Source of the DNA: Planomicrobium okeanokoites
GTDB lineage: Bacteria; Bacillota; Bacilli; Bacillales_A; Planococcaceae
DNA length: 64,000 nucleotides
Assembly (NCBI RefSeq): GCF_003428875.1
Contig: NZ_QQRS01000008.1
Location: 1-64,000, forward strand
Reading direction: 5' to 3'
The position numbers and the translations under genes were made by a program. Shown here piece after piece: positions 1 to 10,692 of this stretch. The notes under the pieces are model-generated. The model saw nothing but the letters and a program-made list of their open reading frames with translations, did not search any database and was not told the DNA's origin. Every line of letters starts with the position of its first letter. Within the stretch, counting starts at the first letter, position 1.

Positions 1-86
1 TTCCCATCCCGAACACGGCAGTTAAGCTCTTTTGCGCCGATGGTAGTTGGGGGATCTCCCCCTGTGAGAGTAGGACGCCGCTGGGC
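1..86 (+). rRNA. rrf: 5S ribosomal RNA, 3' part (truncated by window start)
   Basis: The first 86 bases match the middle and 3' end of a Bacillales 5S rRNA: the CCCGAACACG segment of helix III, the GATGGTAGTTGGGGG and CCCCCTGTGAGAGTAGGACG segments of helices IV/V, and the closing 3' strand. About 30 bases of the 5' end lie outside the window. An intrinsic terminator follows immediately, so this is the distal end of an rRNA operon. Confidence 0.93.
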
Positions 87-97
87 ACAGAAAGAAA

Positions 98-132
98 GGT
101 CGTTACCGCGCAAGCGGTAGCGGCCTTTTTTT
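98..132 (+). terminator. rRNA operon terminator
   Basis: Hairpin with arms GGTCGTTACCGC and GCGGTAGCGGCC (G-U pairs allowed), followed by a run of seven T. It lies 12 bases after the 5S rRNA. The 237 bases from here to 370 show no convincing gene or RNA. Confidence 0.9.
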
Positions 133-369
133 ATTAATAAATGGAAGTTATAAATGTTTATAAAATCATTTCCCTACTATATTACTATAGAAAAACAAAT
201 TACGTAGATGCTTCTCAAATGAATGCCGTCCGTAATCGAGGCAGTTCCTGTTAAAAGCAGAATAATGCAGATTCCCCAGTAAACATAAATCTTTGGAAGA
301 CCTTTCGCCCTTGCTTTATAGAGCGGTTTCCACTAATATGTAATTTGATTCTTAAGGGAAAATGAAAGG

Positions 370-921
370 GTGTACAAATTGGACATAAATCCATGGTTGA
401 TGATAATCATCATTTTCTCCATCAATATTGTTTATGTATCATTTTTTACTGTAAGGATGATCATGACATTAAAAGGCTACCGCTATTTAGCGGCGTTAGT
501 CAGTATGGTAGAAACAGTAATATATATAGTAGGGCTTGGATTGGTGCTGGACAACTTGGATCAGATCCAAAACCTGGTAGCCTATGCAATCGGATATGGT
601 TCAGGAGTTATTGTCGGTTCTAAAATAGAAGAGAAGATGGCTCTGGGTTATATTACGGTGAACGTTATCACAAGTGAACAAAACCAGCAGTTGCCTAATG
701 CGCTGCGCGAAAAAGGTTATGGTGTTACTGATTGGGCAGCCAATGGCCGGGACGGAGACCGTCAGTCTATGCAGATATTGACGCCGAGAAAAATGGAATT
801 GAAACTATATACCACTATTAAGGAAATTGATCCTAAAGCGTTTATCATTGCTTATGAACCAAAATCGATACATGGAGGTTTCTGGGTTAAGCAGGTTAGG
901 AAAGGGAATCTTTTTAAATGA
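370..921 (+). CDS. yebE: UPF0316 membrane protein YebE (DUF2179)
   Basis: A 183-residue protein of the UPF0316 family. Hydrophobic segments near residues 10-30, 40-60 and 65-85 form the membrane part. The C-terminal half (about 95-175) is a soluble DUF2179 domain with the family's GY(I/V)T, KAFI and GGFW features. The biochemical role is unknown. In Bacillus it stands directly upstream of yebG and purE, the same order as here. GTG at 370 is taken as the start; TTG at 379 is equally possible because the AAAGGG at 365-370 is better spaced for it. The stop overlaps the yebG start by four bases. Confidence 0.85.
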   Translation: MYKLDINPWLMIIIIFSINIVYVSFFTVRMIMTLKGYRYLAALVSMVETVIYIVGLGLVLDNLDQIQNLVAYAIGYGSGVIVGSKIEEKMALGYITVNVITSEQNQQLPNALREKGYGVTDWAANGRDGDRQSMQILTPRKMELKLYTTIKEIDPKAFIIAYEPKSIHGGFWVKQVRKGNLFK

Positions 922-1106
922 ATAAAAAAACAGTATGGTTTGAAGTGGCTGAGAACGAAACAATGGAAGATTGTTTGAAACGTATGAAAACAGAAGGTTA
1001 TATGGCTGCCGGCAGAAAAGAAGAACCGTTATTCGAAGAAAAAGATGGTGTACCGGTACCTGTAAGGCAAATAATAAAATTTAAAGGGTTAAAAATAGAA
1101 GAATAA
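918..1106 (+). CDS. yebG: NETI motif-containing protein YebG
   Basis: A 62-residue protein whose N-terminus carries the family-defining segment, here ENETMEDCL (residues 12-20), with Met in place of the usual Ile of NETI. The rest is charged, ends in a basic stretch, and has no membrane segment. Its function is unknown. It overlaps yebE by four bases (ATGA), which implies translational coupling. It is the last gene before the purine control region, as in Bacillus. Confidence 0.85.
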   Translation: MNKKTVWFEVAENETMEDCLKRMKTEGYMAAGRKEEPLFEEKDGVPVPVRQIIKFKGLKIEE

Positions 1107-1121
1107 TTTGTTAAAAGAGTA

Positions 1122-1165
1122 AAATCCGAACTATAATATATTCTGAAAAATTATTGTTCGGATTT
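1122..1165 (+). promoter_or_regulatory. Pair of inverted PurBoxes (PurR operator)
   Basis: Two matches to the Bacillus PurR box AWWWCCGAACWWT stand in opposite orientation: CCGAAC at 1126-1131 and GTTCGG at 1156-1161, with A/T-rich flanks that fit the consensus. The 24 bases between the cores resemble the spacing of the Bacillus subtilis pur operator. The site ends five bases before the -35 box of the pur promoter, as expected for repression by PurR relieved by PRPP. As an inverted repeat it might also help end yebG transcription (inference). Confidence 0.88.
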
Positions 1166-1170
1166 AATTA

Positions 1171-1199
1171 TTGACTAGTAAATAATGAGTTGTTATGAT
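1171..1199 (+). promoter_or_regulatory. Sigma-A promoter of the pur operon
   Basis: TTGACT at 1171-1176 and TATGAT at 1194-1199 are separated by exactly 17 bases. Transcription would start near 1206, just upstream of the riboswitch P1 stem, so the whole aptamer is transcribed. Confidence 0.88.
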
Positions 1200-1210
1200 T
1201 GATTAGGAAA

Positions 1211-1278
1211 CCCCATATATGCAGAAGAATTGGCTTCTGCGTCTCTACCAAGACACCGGAATGTCTGGACTATGCGGG
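1211..1278 (+). ncRNA. Guanine riboswitch aptamer (purine class)
   Basis: P1 pairs CCC-CATA (from 1211) with TATG-C-GGG (to 1278), with one bulged C. P2 pairs GCAGAAG (1221-1227) with CTTCTGC (1234-1240). The J2/3 core is TCTCTACC. P3 pairs AGACA with TGTCT. J3/1 is GACTATG, whose C at the specificity position (C74 in xpt numbering) indicates guanine or hypoxanthine. The two loops are AATTGG and CCGGAA; the GG/CC loop-loop contact is kept but each loop is six rather than seven bases. Location before purE matches Bacillus. Confidence 0.92.
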
Positions 1279-1347
1279 AAAGCAACTTATGGAAATGACG
1301 CGAGGGATGTGCATGTATGCCATCAGTCTCTATTTCGTTGATTTTGA

Positions 1348-1405
1348 AGTCCTTAAGTAAACTGCTTTTCACGTAAAAGTGAGCAGTTTATTTGAGGGCT
1401 TTTTA
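1348..1405 (+). terminator. Riboswitch-controlled terminator before purE
   Basis: A long hairpin pairs 1348-1365 (AGTCCTTAAGTAAACTGC) with 1383-1400 through 15 Watson-Crick and three G-U pairs, with an additional TCAC/GTGA inner stem, followed by TTTTACTTTTT. It is the expected off-state structure when guanine is bound. The purE Shine-Dalgarno follows at 1412-1420. Confidence 0.87.
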
Positions 1406-1426
1406 CTTTTTAAAAGGAGAGATACG

Positions 1427-1915
1427 ATGAATCCGAAAATCGGTGTGATTATGGGAAGTTCGAGTGATTGGGAAACGATGAAAAATACCTGTGAGATTCT
1501 GGATGAGCTTGATATTGCTTATGAAAAGAAAGTCATTTCCGCTCATCGGACGCCTGAATTGATGTTCAGCTATGCAGAAGATGCCAGAAACAGCGGGCTC
1601 AAGGTAATTATTGCCGGCGCAGGTGGGGCGGCGCACCTTCCTGGGATGGTAGCAGCAAAGACCACTTTGCCGGTCATTGGAGTTCCTGTGCAATCCAAAG
1701 CGCTGAATGGATTGGATTCATTATTATCGATTGTACAAATGCCTGGAGGAGTGCCGGTAGCTACTGTCGCAATTGGTAAAGCGGGTGCTGTAAATGCCGG
1801 TCTTTTGGCTGCCCAAATTCTAAGTACCTCTGATGAACGTGTGGCAGAAGCGCTGCAGAAGCGCAGAGATCATACAAAAGCTGAAGTTTTAAAAAGTACG
1901 GAGGATCTAATATGA
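1427..1915 (+). CDS. purE: N5-carboxyaminoimidazole ribonucleotide mutase PurE
   Basis: A 162-residue class I PurE. It converts N5-CAIR to CAIR in de novo purine synthesis and normally acts with PurK, encoded next. The N-terminal MGSSSDW loop (about residues 9-15), SAHRTPE (about 40-46) and the GGAAHLPGM segment are the phosphate- and ribose-binding motifs of the family. ATG at 1427 follows AAAAGGAGAG at the right distance; an open extension back to 1379 crosses the terminator hairpin and is not real. First gene of the pur operon; its stop overlaps the purK start. Confidence 0.97.
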   Translation: MNPKIGVIMGSSSDWETMKNTCEILDELDIAYEKKVISAHRTPELMFSYAEDARNSGLKVIIAGAGGAAHLPGMVAAKTTLPVIGVPVQSKALNGLDSLLSIVQMPGGVPVATVAIGKAGAVNAGLLAAQILSTSDERVAEALQKRRDHTKAEVLKSTEDLI

Positions 1916-3051
1916 TGAAAAAGATCTTACCGGGTCAAACTATCGGAATCATCGGTGGCGGTCAATTAGGACGCATGATGGCCATGGCAGCGAAAGAGGC
2001 TGGTTTTAAAATAGCGGTTTTAGATCCTTCAATGGATTCCCCGACGGGCCAGATTGCTGATATGCAATTGATTGCACCGTATGATGATTTGGAAGCGTTG
2101 GAAGAATTGGCTTCGGTCAGTGATGTAATCACTTATGAGTTCGAAAATATTGATGTTGAAGGATTAGCGCATTTAAGTAAAATTGCATATGTTCCACAGG
2201 GCTCTGAACTTATCCGCATCACACAAAATCGCGTTTTTGAAAAAGAAGAAATAGCTAAAGCTGGAGTTCCTGTAGCGAAGTATATCGTAGCCGAAAATTT
2301 TTCGGATTTATTGGAACAAAAAGCAACTATCGATTATCCGTTTATAGTAAAGACCGCAAAAGGCGGTTATGACGGAAAAGGGCAGCAGACCATTCAATCA
2401 GAAAAAGAGTTGGAGCTGGCAAAGCCGCTTTTTGATAACGGAATCTGTGTTGCTGAGGAATTTGTAGGCTTCACGAAAGAAATTTCGGTTATCATCCAAC
2501 GCAACGGCAACGGCGAAACTGTTTTATTGCCGATAGGGGAAAATATCCATAAAAATCATATTTTGCACGAAACGATTGTTCCAGCCCGAGTGGGTGAGGC
2601 GACGATTGCAAAAGCGACCGAGGCCGCCAAAAAAATTGCAGAGCATCTCGGGATGATTGGGACATTGGCGGTTGAAATGTTCGTTTTGGAAAATGGCGAT
2701 ATAATGGTGAATGAACTGGCACCGAGACCACATAATTCGGGGCATTATTCAATTGAAGCGACAAGCAGTTCGCAGTTTCACCAACATATCCGGGCTGTAT
2801 GCGGATGGCCGCTGCGTCAGTCGGAGTTATGGTCGGATACGGTGATGGTCAATGTATTGGGGCAGCATGTAGCTCCATTGGCCTCGAAAATCGCACAATA
2901 TCCAAATTGGTCGATTCATCTGTATGGAAAAGAAGAAGCAAAACATGACCGAAAAATGGGGCATGTGACCATACTGACAGACGATTTGGAAGCAACATTA
3001 AAAGAAATAGACGAATCTGGCATTTGGTCGGATAAACTGGAGGAAAAATAA
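1912..3051 (+). CDS. purK: N5-carboxyaminoimidazole ribonucleotide synthase PurK
   Basis: A 379-residue ATP-grasp enzyme that carboxylates AIR with bicarbonate and ATP to N5-CAIR, the substrate of PurE. It begins with the Rossmann-like [10 protein letters not shown] (about residues 14-23). The ATP-grasp core includes [13 protein letters not shown] (about 145-157) and the metal-binding [14 protein letters not shown] near residue 265. Start ATG at 1912 overlaps the purE stop; ATG at 1915 is the alternative. Its stop overlaps the purB start by one base. Confidence 0.97.
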   Translation: MMKKILPGQTIGIIGGGQLGRMMAMAAKEAGFKIAVLDPSMDSPTGQIADMQLIAPYDDLEALEELASVSDVITYEFENIDVEGLAHLSKIAYVPQGSELIRITQNRVFEKEEIAKAGVPVAKYIVAENFSDLLEQKATIDYPFIVKTAKGGYDGKGQQTIQSEKELELAKPLFDNGICVAEEFVGFTKEISVIIQRNGNGETVLLPIGENIHKNHILHETIVPARVGEATIAKATEAAKKIAEHLGMIGTLAVEMFVLENGDIMVNELAPRPHNSGHYSIEATSSSQFHQHIRAVCGWPLRQSELWSDTVMVNVLGQHVAPLASKIAQYPNWSIHLYGKEEAKHDRKMGHVTILTDDLEATLKEIDESGIWSDKLEEK

Positions 3052-4346
3052 TGATCGCACGTTACACAAGACCCGAAATGGGCGCAATCTGGACAGAAGA
3101 AAATAAATACAATGCTTGGCTTGAAGTGGAAATTCTGGCTTGTGAAGCTTGGGCAGAGATTGGGGATATCCCGAAGGAAGATGTAGCTTTAATCAGAAAA
3201 AACGCTTCATTTTCGGTGGATCGCATTCTTGAAATTGAAGAAGAGACGCGCCATGATGTGGTGGCATTCACGCGTGCGGTATCTGAAACGCTTGGAGAAG
3301 AGCGTAAATGGGTGCATTACGGCCTGACCTCTACGGATGTTGTGGATACAGCGTTGTCTTACCTATTAAAACAGGCAAACGAGATTATCCACAAAGATTT
3401 GACAAATTTTATTGAGATTTTAGCAAATAAAGCCAAAGAGCATAAGATGACTGTCATGATGGGCCGTACGCACGGCGTACATGCTGAGCCGACGACTTTC
3501 GGTTTGAAACTCGCTTTATGGCACGAAGAAATGAAACGCAACCTGGAACGTTTTGAAGCAGCGGCTAAATCGATTGAAACCGGCAAAATGTCGGGAGCGG
3601 TCGGGACTTATGCCAATATCGATCCGTTTGTTGAAGAGTATGTGTGTAAGGAGCTTGGCCTTGCAGCTTCTCCGATTTCGACACAGACTTTGCAGCGTGA
3701 CCGCCACGCGCAGTATTTGAGTGTGCTGGCTTTGATCGGCTCATCCATAGAGAAATTTGCGACGGAAATCCGCGGCCTCCAGAAATCGGAAACGCGTGAA
3801 GTGGAAGAGTTTTTCGCCAAAGGCCAAAAAGGTTCATCGGCGATGCCGCATAAACGCAATCCGATCGGTTCAGAGAACATGACTGGGCTGGCGCGTTTGA
3901 TCCGTGGGTATATGCTGACGGCTTACGAGAACGTCTCACTTTGGCATGAACGCGATATTTCGCATTCATCTGCAGAGCGTGTGATTCTGCCGGATGCAAC
4001 GATTGCTTTGAATTATATGCTGAACCGCTTCGGCAATATCGTGAAGAATTTGACGGTATTCCCGGAAAATATGAAGCGCAATATGGATTCGACACTTGGC
4101 CTGATTTATTCGCAGCGGGTATTGCTGGCATTGATCGATAAAGGGATGGCCCGTGAAGCGGCGTACGATACGGTGCAGCCATGTGCTATGGAAGCGTGGG
4201 AGAACCAGACGCATTTCCGCAAAATTGTGGAAGCGAACGAGACGATCACTTCGCAGCTGACAAAAGAAGAATTGGATGGTTGCTTCGACTACAACCATCA
4301 CTTGCAGCAAGTGGACATGATTTTCAACCGACTTGGATTAAACTAA
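3051..4346 (+). CDS. purB: Adenylosuccinate lyase PurB
   Basis: A 431-residue member of the fumarase/aspartase superfamily. It cleaves SAICAR to AICAR plus fumarate in the IMP pathway and adenylosuccinate to AMP plus fumarate. Visible motifs are TSTDVVDT (about residues 87-94), [10 protein letters not shown] (about 138-147) with a catalytic His, and the signature [11 protein letters not shown] (about 262-272). Length is typical. The TAATG junction couples it to purK. Confidence 0.97.
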   Translation: MIARYTRPEMGAIWTEENKYNAWLEVEILACEAWAEIGDIPKEDVALIRKNASFSVDRILEIEEETRHDVVAFTRAVSETLGEERKWVHYGLTSTDVVDTALSYLLKQANEIIHKDLTNFIEILANKAKEHKMTVMMGRTHGVHAEPTTFGLKLALWHEEMKRNLERFEAAAKSIETGKMSGAVGTYANIDPFVEEYVCKELGLAASPISTQTLQRDRHAQYLSVLALIGSSIEKFATEIRGLQKSETREVEEFFAKGQKGSSAMPHKRNPIGSENMTGLARLIRGYMLTAYENVSLWHERDISHSSAERVILPDATIALNYMLNRFGNIVKNLTVFPENMKRNMDSTLGLIYSQRVLLALIDKGMAREAAYDTVQPCAMEAWENQTHFRKIVEANETITSQLTKEELDGCFDYNHHLQQVDMIFNRLGLN

Positions 4347-4362
4347 ACGGAGGTCTCCCTAC

Positions 4363-5079
4363 ATGGAAAAAGGTCAGCTATTGTACGAAGGCAAAGCCAA
4401 ACGCTTATATGCAACGGACGAACAGGATATTTTATGGGTGGAATACAAAGATTCAGCGACAGCTTTCAACGGTGAAAAGAAAGCGGAAATCACCGGAAAA
4501 GGCATGTTGAACAATAAGATCACATCATTGATTTTCGAAAAATTGCAGGAAGCGGGGATTGCTTCGCATTTTGTGGAACAATTGTCTGACCATGAACAGC
4601 TGGTCCGACAGGTTACAATCATTCCTGTCGAAGTTGTGGTAAGGAATATTGTAGCCGGCAGCATGGCCAAACGCCTTGGTTTGGAAGAAGGAACGGTTTT
4701 GAAACAATCGATTGTCGAATTCTATTATAAGGATGATGCACTGGGTGATCCGATCATCACAGAAGATCATATTGAGATGCTGGAACTGGCATCGACAGAA
4801 GAGATTAAACAGCTGCGCACGAAGGCACTCGAAGTCAATGAAGTTCTATTCGGCTTTTTCAAGGAAGTTGGCGTAGATCTTGTCGACTTCAAGATTGAAT
4901 TTGGCCGTGACAATGACGGTCAGATCTTACTGGCGGACGAAATTTCGCCGGATACGTGCCGTCTTTGGGATGCAAAAACAAAACAAAAACTCGATAAAGA
5001 TGTATTTCGTCGGGATCTCGGCAATTTAACGCAAGCATATGAACTCATTTTAGCTAAACTGGGAGGACAACATTCATGA
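4363..5079 (+). CDS. purC: Phosphoribosylaminoimidazole-succinocarboxamide synthase PurC
   Basis: A 238-residue SAICAR synthetase that joins CAIR with aspartate using ATP. The N-terminus YEGKAKRLY and the later FNGEKKAEI, EVVVRNIVAGS and ADEISPDTCRLWD motifs are characteristic nucleotide- and substrate-binding segments. It starts 16 bases after purB behind GGAGGTC and overlaps purS by four bases. Confidence 0.97.
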   Translation: MEKGQLLYEGKAKRLYATDEQDILWVEYKDSATAFNGEKKAEITGKGMLNNKITSLIFEKLQEAGIASHFVEQLSDHEQLVRQVTIIPVEVVVRNIVAGSMAKRLGLEEGTVLKQSIVEFYYKDDALGDPIITEDHIEMLELASTEEIKQLRTKALEVNEVLFGFFKEVGVDLVDFKIEFGRDNDGQILLADEISPDTCRLWDAKTKQKLDKDVFRRDLGNLTQAYELILAKLGGQHS

Positions 5080-5330
5080 GAAAAGTTAAAATCTACGTCA
5101 CTTTGCGCGAAAGCGTACTTGATCCACAAGGATCCGCGGTAATGGGTTCACTTCATAAAATGGGTTACGGGGATGTTGAAGATGTACGGATCGGCAAATA
5201 CCTTGAATTGATGATTTCCGATGACGCAAATGATGTTGATGCACTTGTAAATGAAATGTGCCAGAAGTTATTGACGAATACGGTGATTGAAGATTACCGT
5301 TTCGAAATCGAGGAGGCTGTCTCGCAATGA
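5076..5330 (+). CDS. purS: FGAM synthase subunit PurS
   Basis: An 84-residue small subunit of the three-part FGAM synthase found in Gram-positive bacteria. It bridges the glutaminase PurQ and the synthetase PurL so ammonia can pass between them. Sequence features are [15 protein letters not shown] and the later [10 protein letters not shown], typical for the family. It overlaps purC and purQ by four bases each, consistent with matched production of the subunits. Confidence 0.96.
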   Translation: MRKVKIYVTLRESVLDPQGSAVMGSLHKMGYGDVEDVRIGKYLELMISDDANDVDALVNEMCQKLLTNTVIEDYRFEIEEAVSQ

Positions 5331-6010
5331 AATTCGCAGTAATCGTATTTCCTGGATCCAATTGTGATTTGGATATGTACCATGCGGTCAAGGATGAACT
5401 TGGTGAAGAAGCAGAATATGTTTGGCATGATTCAACTGATTTAAGCGGCTATGACGGAATTTTATTGCCGGGAGGCTTTTCATATGGCGATTACTTGCGC
5501 TGCGGTGCGATAGCCCAGTCTTCACCGGTGATGGATGAAGTGAAGAAAGCGGCGGAAGCGGGCAAACCGGTACTTGGCATCTGCAACGGATTCCAGATTC
5601 TTACCGAAGCAGGACTACTTCCGGGAATTCTGCTTCGCAATAAAAACCTCAAATTCATGTGCCGTACGGTCGGCTTGAAAGTTGAAAACGCCAATACCTT
5701 ATTCACGAATGAATACATGGCCGGGCAGGAGATTCAAATTCCAATAGCACACGGTGAAGGAAATTATTACTGCGATGACGCGACTTATGATCAGTTGAAG
5801 AACAATAACCAGATCGTGTTCTCTTATGCAGATGACTTTAACGGCAGCCGCAATAATATTGCAGGAATCGTCAATGAACGCGGCAATGTCCTTGGCATGA
5901 TGCCGCATCCGGAACGTGCCGTTTCCGATTTGATCGGCGGCAGCGATGGACTTTCTTTATTCAAATCAATCGTTAAACAGTGGAGGGAAGCAAATGTCAG
6001 TCACGCTTGA
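5327..6010 (+). CDS. purQ: FGAM synthase glutaminase subunit PurQ
   Basis: A 227-residue class I glutamine amidotransferase supplying ammonia to PurL. The nucleophile Cys lies in [10 protein letters not shown] (about residue 86), and the catalytic His/Glu pair lies in MMPHPERA (about 193-200). The N-terminus FPGSNCD is family-typical. It overlaps the purL start by 17 bases. Confidence 0.97.
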   Translation: MKFAVIVFPGSNCDLDMYHAVKDELGEEAEYVWHDSTDLSGYDGILLPGGFSYGDYLRCGAIAQSSPVMDEVKKAAEAGKPVLGICNGFQILTEAGLLPGILLRNKNLKFMCRTVGLKVENANTLFTNEYMAGQEIQIPIAHGEGNYYCDDATYDQLKNNNQIVFSYADDFNGSRNNIAGIVNERGNVLGMMPHPERAVSDLIGGSDGLSLFKSIVKQWREANVSHA

Positions 6011-8222
6011 GCCAAATACTGAGCAGATCAAAGAACAAAAAGTCTATCAGCAGATGGGATTATCCGATGCAGAGTTCGCCATGGTGGAAAAGATTCTAGG
6101 AAGAACGCCGAATTACACGGAAACCGGCTTGTTTTCGGTTATGTGGTCGGAACATTGCTCTTATAAGAATTCAAAACCTGTATTGGCGAAATTCCCGACG
6201 AAGGCGCCCCGGGTTCTTCAGGGACCAGGGGAAGGGGCAGGAATTGTCGATATCGGCGACGGCCAGGCAGTGGTATTCAAAATGGAATCGCATAACCATC
6301 CTTCAGCAATTGAACCTTACCAAGGAGCAGCGACTGGTGTAGGCGGTATCATCCGTGATGTGTTCTCAATGGGTGCCCGGCCAATCGCGCTTTTGAATTC
6401 GCTGCGCTTTGGCGAACTTACTACCCCTCGCGTGAAATATTTATTCGAAGAAGTGGTTGCCGGCATCGCTGGATACGGCAATTGCATCGGCATCCCGACA
6501 GTCGGCGGCGAAGTGCAGTTTGATGCTTCGTATGACGGCAATCCACTGGTTAACGCTATGTGCGTCGGTTTGATCGACCATAAAGATATTCAAAAAGGAA
6601 TCGCTTCCGGTGTCGGCAATCCGGTGATGTATGTCGGAGCCAAAACAGGCCGTGATGGAATACACGGAGCCACTTTCGCTTCGGAAGAATTGACGGAATC
6701 CTCGGGCGACAATCGCCCGGCGGTTCAAGTGGGAGATCCATTTATGGAGAAGCTATTGCTTGAGGCCTGCCTTGAACTGGTAAAATCCGACGCGTTGATC
6801 GGTATCCAGGATATGGGAGCTGCAGGTCTGACTTCTTCTTCAGCTGAAATGGCGTCAAAAGCCGGTTCAGGAATTGAAATGGACCTGGATCACATCCCGC
6901 AGCGTGAAACTGGCATGACAGCTTACGAGATGATGTTGTCGGAATCGCAGGAACGCATGTTGATTGTAGTGAAAAAAGGTCGTGAACCTGAGATCGTCGA
7001 GTTATTCGAGAAATACGGGCTGGATGCGGTAACGGTCGGAAAAGTGACGGATGATTCCACTTTGCGTCTCGTCCATAAAGGTGAAATCGTAGCGGAAGTG
7101 CCGGTCGATGCACTTGCGGAAGATGCACCGGTCTACCACAAGCCTTCGAGCGTGCCAGCTTATTATAAGGAGTATCAGCAGATGGACAACGTTGAACCGG
7201 AAGTTGAAAATTACGGTGAGACGCTGAAGGCTTTATTGCAGCAGCCGACCATCGCTTCGAAAGAATGGGTTTACGATCAATACGATCATCAGGTCCGCAC
7301 GAGCACTGTGGTCAGTCCTGGATCAGATGCAGCGGTTATCCGTGTTCGCGGTACGAATAAAGGACTGGCGATGACGACGGATTGCAATTCGCGCTATATT
7401 TATCTCGATCCTGAAGTGGGCGGGAAAATTGCGGTGGCGGAAGCGGCACGCAATGTCGTGGTATCAGGTGCGAAGCCGCTCGCAATCACGGATTGCCTGA
7501 ACTTCGGGAATCCTGAAAAACCGGAGATTTTCTGGCAGCTTGAGAAAGCGGCTGATGGCATGTCTGAAGCCTGCACAATCCTTGATGCACCGGTTATTGG
7601 CGGAAATGTCTCTCTATACAATGAAACAAACGGAACGGCGATTTATCCGACACCGACAATCGGTTTGGTTGGCCTGGTTGAAGATTTATCGCATGTAACA
7701 ACACAAGACGCCAAAAATGCCGGCGATGTGGTCTATATGATCGGTGAAAGCTTTACGGAATTCGGCGGCAGCGAACTGCAGAAAATGGTGGAAGGACGCA
7801 TTTTCGGCAAAGCGCCGTCCATCGATTTAACTGTTGAAGCACAGCGTCAGCAGCAAATTCTTGAAGCCATTCAAAAGGGACTGGTGGCATCCGCCCATGA
7901 CGTGGCGGAAGGCGGCGTTGCGGTGGCTCTTGCGGAGAAGGCTTTCGGCAACGGCTTAGGAATGGATATCACACTAACAGGTTCACCAACGACAGCTCTT
8001 TTCAGTGAATCGCAATCACGGTTCATCGTATCCGTTTCTCCGGAACATGCTTCACAATTCGAACAGATCGTTCAAGATGCCAAGGAAATTGGGACAGTCA
8101 CAGACTCTGGAGAATTAACGATCAAGAGTGAAGACGGCAGCGTCTGGGTCAACGATTCGGTCGACGCGCTTCGCGCATCTTGGAAAGGGGCAATACCATG
8201 CTTGCTGAAATCAGAAGCTTAA
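5994..8222 (+). CDS. purL: FGAM synthase large subunit PurL
   Basis: A 742-residue small-type PurL. It makes FGAM from FGAR, ATP and ammonia with PurS and PurQ. Recognisable segments include [31 protein letters not shown] (about residues 93-111) and two AIRS-like halves, the second with [14 protein letters not shown] at 5994 is preceded by GGAGGGAAGC and gives exactly the family length; the frame extends upstream into purQ without a better site. Its end overlaps the purF start by 25 bases. Confidence 0.97.
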   Translation: MSVTLEPNTEQIKEQKVYQQMGLSDAEFAMVEKILGRTPNYTETGLFSVMWSEHCSYKNSKPVLAKFPTKAPRVLQGPGEGAGIVDIGDGQAVVFKMESHNHPSAIEPYQGAATGVGGIIRDVFSMGARPIALLNSLRFGELTTPRVKYLFEEVVAGIAGYGNCIGIPTVGGEVQFDASYDGNPLVNAMCVGLIDHKDIQKGIASGVGNPVMYVGAKTGRDGIHGATFASEELTESSGDNRPAVQVGDPFMEKLLLEACLELVKSDALIGIQDMGAAGLTSSSAEMASKAGSGIEMDLDHIPQRETGMTAYEMMLSESQERMLIVVKKGREPEIVELFEKYGLDAVTVGKVTDDSTLRLVHKGEIVAEVPVDALAEDAPVYHKPSSVPAYYKEYQQMDNVEPEVENYGETLKALLQQPTIASKEWVYDQYDHQVRTSTVVSPGSDAAVIRVRGTNKGLAMTTDCNSRYIYLDPEVGGKIAVAEAARNVVVSGAKPLAITDCLNFGNPEKPEIFWQLEKAADGMSEACTILDAPVIGGNVSLYNETNGTAIYPTPTIGLVGLVEDLSHVTTQDAKNAGDVVYMIGESFTEFGGSELQKMVEGRIFGKAPSIDLTVEAQRQQQILEAIQKGLVASAHDVAEGGVAVALAEKAFGNGLGMDITLTGSPTTALFSESQSRFIVSVSPEHASQFEQIVQDAKEIGTVTDSGELTIKSEDGSVWVNDSVDALRASWKGAIPCLLKSEA

Positions 8223-9619
8223 ACGAAGAATGTGGTGTCTTTGGAATCTGGGGACATGAAAATGCCGCGCAGATCACCTATTATGGGCTTCATGCCTTGC
8301 AGCACCGCGGCCAGGAAGGTGCGGGTATCGTAACGACTGATGGCCAAAAGCTGAAACCGGTCAAAGGTGAAGGTTTGGTCAATGAAGTGTTCACTCCTGA
8401 AAAACTTGCGAAAATGGCAGGCAATGGAGCTATTGGGCACGTCCGATATGCAACAGCCGGAGGCAGCGGCATCGAAAATGTCCAGCCCCTTCTGTTCAAT
8501 TCAACGACAGGCGGCCTTGCCATATCGCATAACGGTAATTTGGTGAATGCCAATCATCTGAGAGAACATCTCGAACGGCAGGGCAGTATATTCCAGACTA
8601 CATCCGATACTGAAGTTTTAGCGCATCTGATTAAACGGAGCGGCTATGAAAGCTTCGAAGAAAAGATAAAAAATGCGTTGTCATTATTGAAAGGCGCATT
8701 CGCCTGTGCAATCCTGACAGAAGAAGCGATGTATATCGCGCTTGATCCCCATGGCCTTCGCCCGTTTTCCATCGGCAGACTTGGTGATGCCTGGCTAGTC
8801 GCTTCGGAAACTTGCGCCTTTGACATCGTCGGTGCGGAATTCATCCGATCTGTCGAACCCGGAGAATTTATTGTCATAGATAAAGAAGGGATGCGGGCTG
8901 AACGCTTTGCTTACCCGAATGAACGCTCGATCTGTACAATGGAATATGTCTATTTTTCACGTCCGGATTCAGACATCGACGGCATCAATGTGCATTCAGC
9001 GCGTAAACGCCTAGGCAAGCAACTTGCGAAAGAAATTCAAATCGATGCAGATGTAGTTACAGGCGTACCAGATTCAAGTATATCTGCCGCTATCGGCTAT
9101 TCAGAAGAAAGCGGAATTCCTTATGAACTGGGGTTGATTAAAAACCGCTATGTTGGGCGAACATTCATCCAGCCATCCCAGGATCTACGGGAACAGGGAG
9201 TGAAGATGAAATTGTCTCCTGTTCGCCAGGTTGTTGATGGCAAGCGTGTCATCATGGTCGATGATTCCATCGTCCGCGGCACCACTTCCCGTCGGATCGT
9301 CACTTTGTTGAAAGAGGCGGGGGCTACGGAAGTGCATGTGGTCATCAGTTCACCGCCAATTAAAAATCCGTGTTTCTATGGAATCGATACAAGCACTTCA
9401 GGTGAATTGATCGCTGCCAACAATACAGTGGAAGAAATGCGCGAACAGATTGGCGCGGATTCACTTACATTTCTGTCAGTGGACGGTATGGTCCAAAATA
9501 TCGGACGCACCGATCCTGGTTCTAAATGCGGCCATTGCCTGGCTTGTTTTACAGGGGACTACCCTACGGATATATATCCGGATACCGTTTTACCTCATGA
9601 AAAAGAAGTCAGCCAATAG
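8198..9619 (+). CDS. purF: Amidophosphoribosyltransferase PurF
   Basis: A 473-residue first-step enzyme that converts PRPP and glutamine to phosphoribosylamine. The N-terminus has an 11-residue propeptide ending before Cys12 of CGVFGI, the Ntn nucleophile exposed by self-cleavage, as in Bacillus subtilis. The PRPP loop is [13 protein letters not shown] (about residues 350-362). Cys residues in SICTME, NPCFYG and KCGHCLAC fit the structural [4Fe-4S] cluster of this PurF type. ATG at 8198, eight bases after AAAGGGG, is chosen over ATG at 8180. Confidence 0.96.
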   Translation: MLAEIRSLNEECGVFGIWGHENAAQITYYGLHALQHRGQEGAGIVTTDGQKLKPVKGEGLVNEVFTPEKLAKMAGNGAIGHVRYATAGGSGIENVQPLLFNSTTGGLAISHNGNLVNANHLREHLERQGSIFQTTSDTEVLAHLIKRSGYESFEEKIKNALSLLKGAFACAILTEEAMYIALDPHGLRPFSIGRLGDAWLVASETCAFDIVGAEFIRSVEPGEFIVIDKEGMRAERFAYPNERSICTMEYVYFSRPDSDIDGINVHSARKRLGKQLAKEIQIDADVVTGVPDSSISAAIGYSEESGIPYELGLIKNRYVGRTFIQPSQDLREQGVKMKLSPVRQVVDGKRVIMVDDSIVRGTTSRRIVTLLKEAGATEVHVVISSPPIKNPCFYGIDTSTSGELIAANNTVEEMREQIGADSLTFLSVDGMVQNIGRTDPGSKCGHCLACFTGDYPTDIYPDTVLPHEKEVSQ

Positions 9620-9630
9620 GAGGAACCGAT

Positions 9631-10692
9631 TTGTCTAAAGCATATGAACAAGCAGGTGTGAATATCGAAGCCGGCTACGAAGCGGTCAACAGAATGAAAT
9701 CCCATGTTGAACGAACTGCAAGAAAAGGGTTGATGGGTGCATTCGGCGGCTTTGGCGGCATGTTTGATTTGACTGAATTGGATTTAAAGGAACCGGTCCT
9801 TGTATCAGGCACTGATGGTGTCGGCACGAAACTGAAATTGGCTTTTCTCGCCGACAGACATGACACAATCGGCATCGATTGCGTCGCCATGTGTGTCAAC
9901 GACATCGTTGCTCAAGGAGCGGAACCGCTTTTCTTCCTCGATTACATCGCGGTCGGCAAAGCTGTTCCCGAGAAAATAGAGAGCATCGTGAAAGGTGTGG
10001 CGGACGGCTGCGTTGAAGCCGGAGCAGCGCTGATTGGAGGGGAAACGGCGGAAATGCCGGGGCTTTATGAAGAAGATGAGTATGACATTGCAGGATTTGC
10101 AGTCGGTGCGGCTGAAAAATCAAAAATTGTCACTGGTGAAAAAATCAGTGCAGGAGACGTATTAATCGGCCTTGCTTCCAGCGGCATCCACTCGAACGGC
10201 TATTCGCTGGTGCGCAATATCGTTTTTGAACAGAACCATTTTCAACTTGATCAAATTATTGAAGGCTACGAAGATCTCGGGCCGCTTGGCAATGAACTCC
10301 TGACCCCGACGAAAATATATGCAAAAACAGTGGCTGCAATCGCTGAAAAAACTGAAATCCATGGCATGGCGCATATCACTGGCGGCGGATTTATCGAGAA
10401 CCTGCCACGAATGATGCCTGTTGGATCGGGTGCAGAAATCGAGCTTGGAAGCTGGCCGGTATTGCGGGTTTTTGAAATGCTGAAGGAAAAAGGTTCATTG
10501 TCAGACAGGGACTTATTTTCTGTTTTCAACGCCGGCATCGGTTTTGTTCTTGCGGTTGCCGCTGAAGATGTTGAACAGGTATTGGCATCAGCTGAAGCGA
10601 GCGGCGAACAGGCCTATGTAATTGGCCGTGTTTCTGAAGTGGAAGGCGTCCAATTCAAAGGTGAACAGGATGGAACACTCAATGAAGAATAA
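9631..10692 (+). CDS. purM: Phosphoribosylformylglycinamidine cyclo-ligase PurM
   Basis: A 353-residue AIR synthetase that closes the imidazole ring of FGAM with ATP. Motifs include [11 protein letters not shown] (about residues 58-68), [18 protein letters not shown] and GGETAEMPG. The start is TTG at 9631 behind AGGAGGAACC. Its last codons contain the start of purN. Confidence 0.97.
   Translation: MSKAYEQAGVNIEAGYEAVNRMKSHVERTARKGLMGAFGGFGGMFDLTELDLKEPVLVSGTDGVGTKLKLAFLADRHDTIGIDCVAMCVNDIVAQGAEPLFFLDYIAVGKAVPEKIESIVKGVADGCVEAGAALIGGETAEMPGLYEEDEYDIAGFAVGAAEKSKIVTGEKISAGDVLIGLASSGIHSNGYSLVRNIVFEQNHFQLDQIIEGYEDLGPLGNELLTPTKIYAKTVAAIAEKTEIHGMAHITGGGFIENLPRMMPVGSGAEIELGSWPVLRVFEMLKEKGSLSDRDLFSVFNAGIGFVLAVAAEDVEQVLASAEASGEQAYVIGRVSEVEGVQFKGEQDGTLNEE

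Noticed and set aside
134-369. Possible RNA gene or riboswitch between the 5S rRNA and yebE
   Set aside because: Short complementary runs exist but no tRNA, riboswitch or T-box pattern could be built; no promoter was clear.
3565-4182. 205-codon open frame antisense to purB
   Set aside because: Lies wholly inside purB, has no ribosome binding site or family features; it is a by-product of purB codon use.
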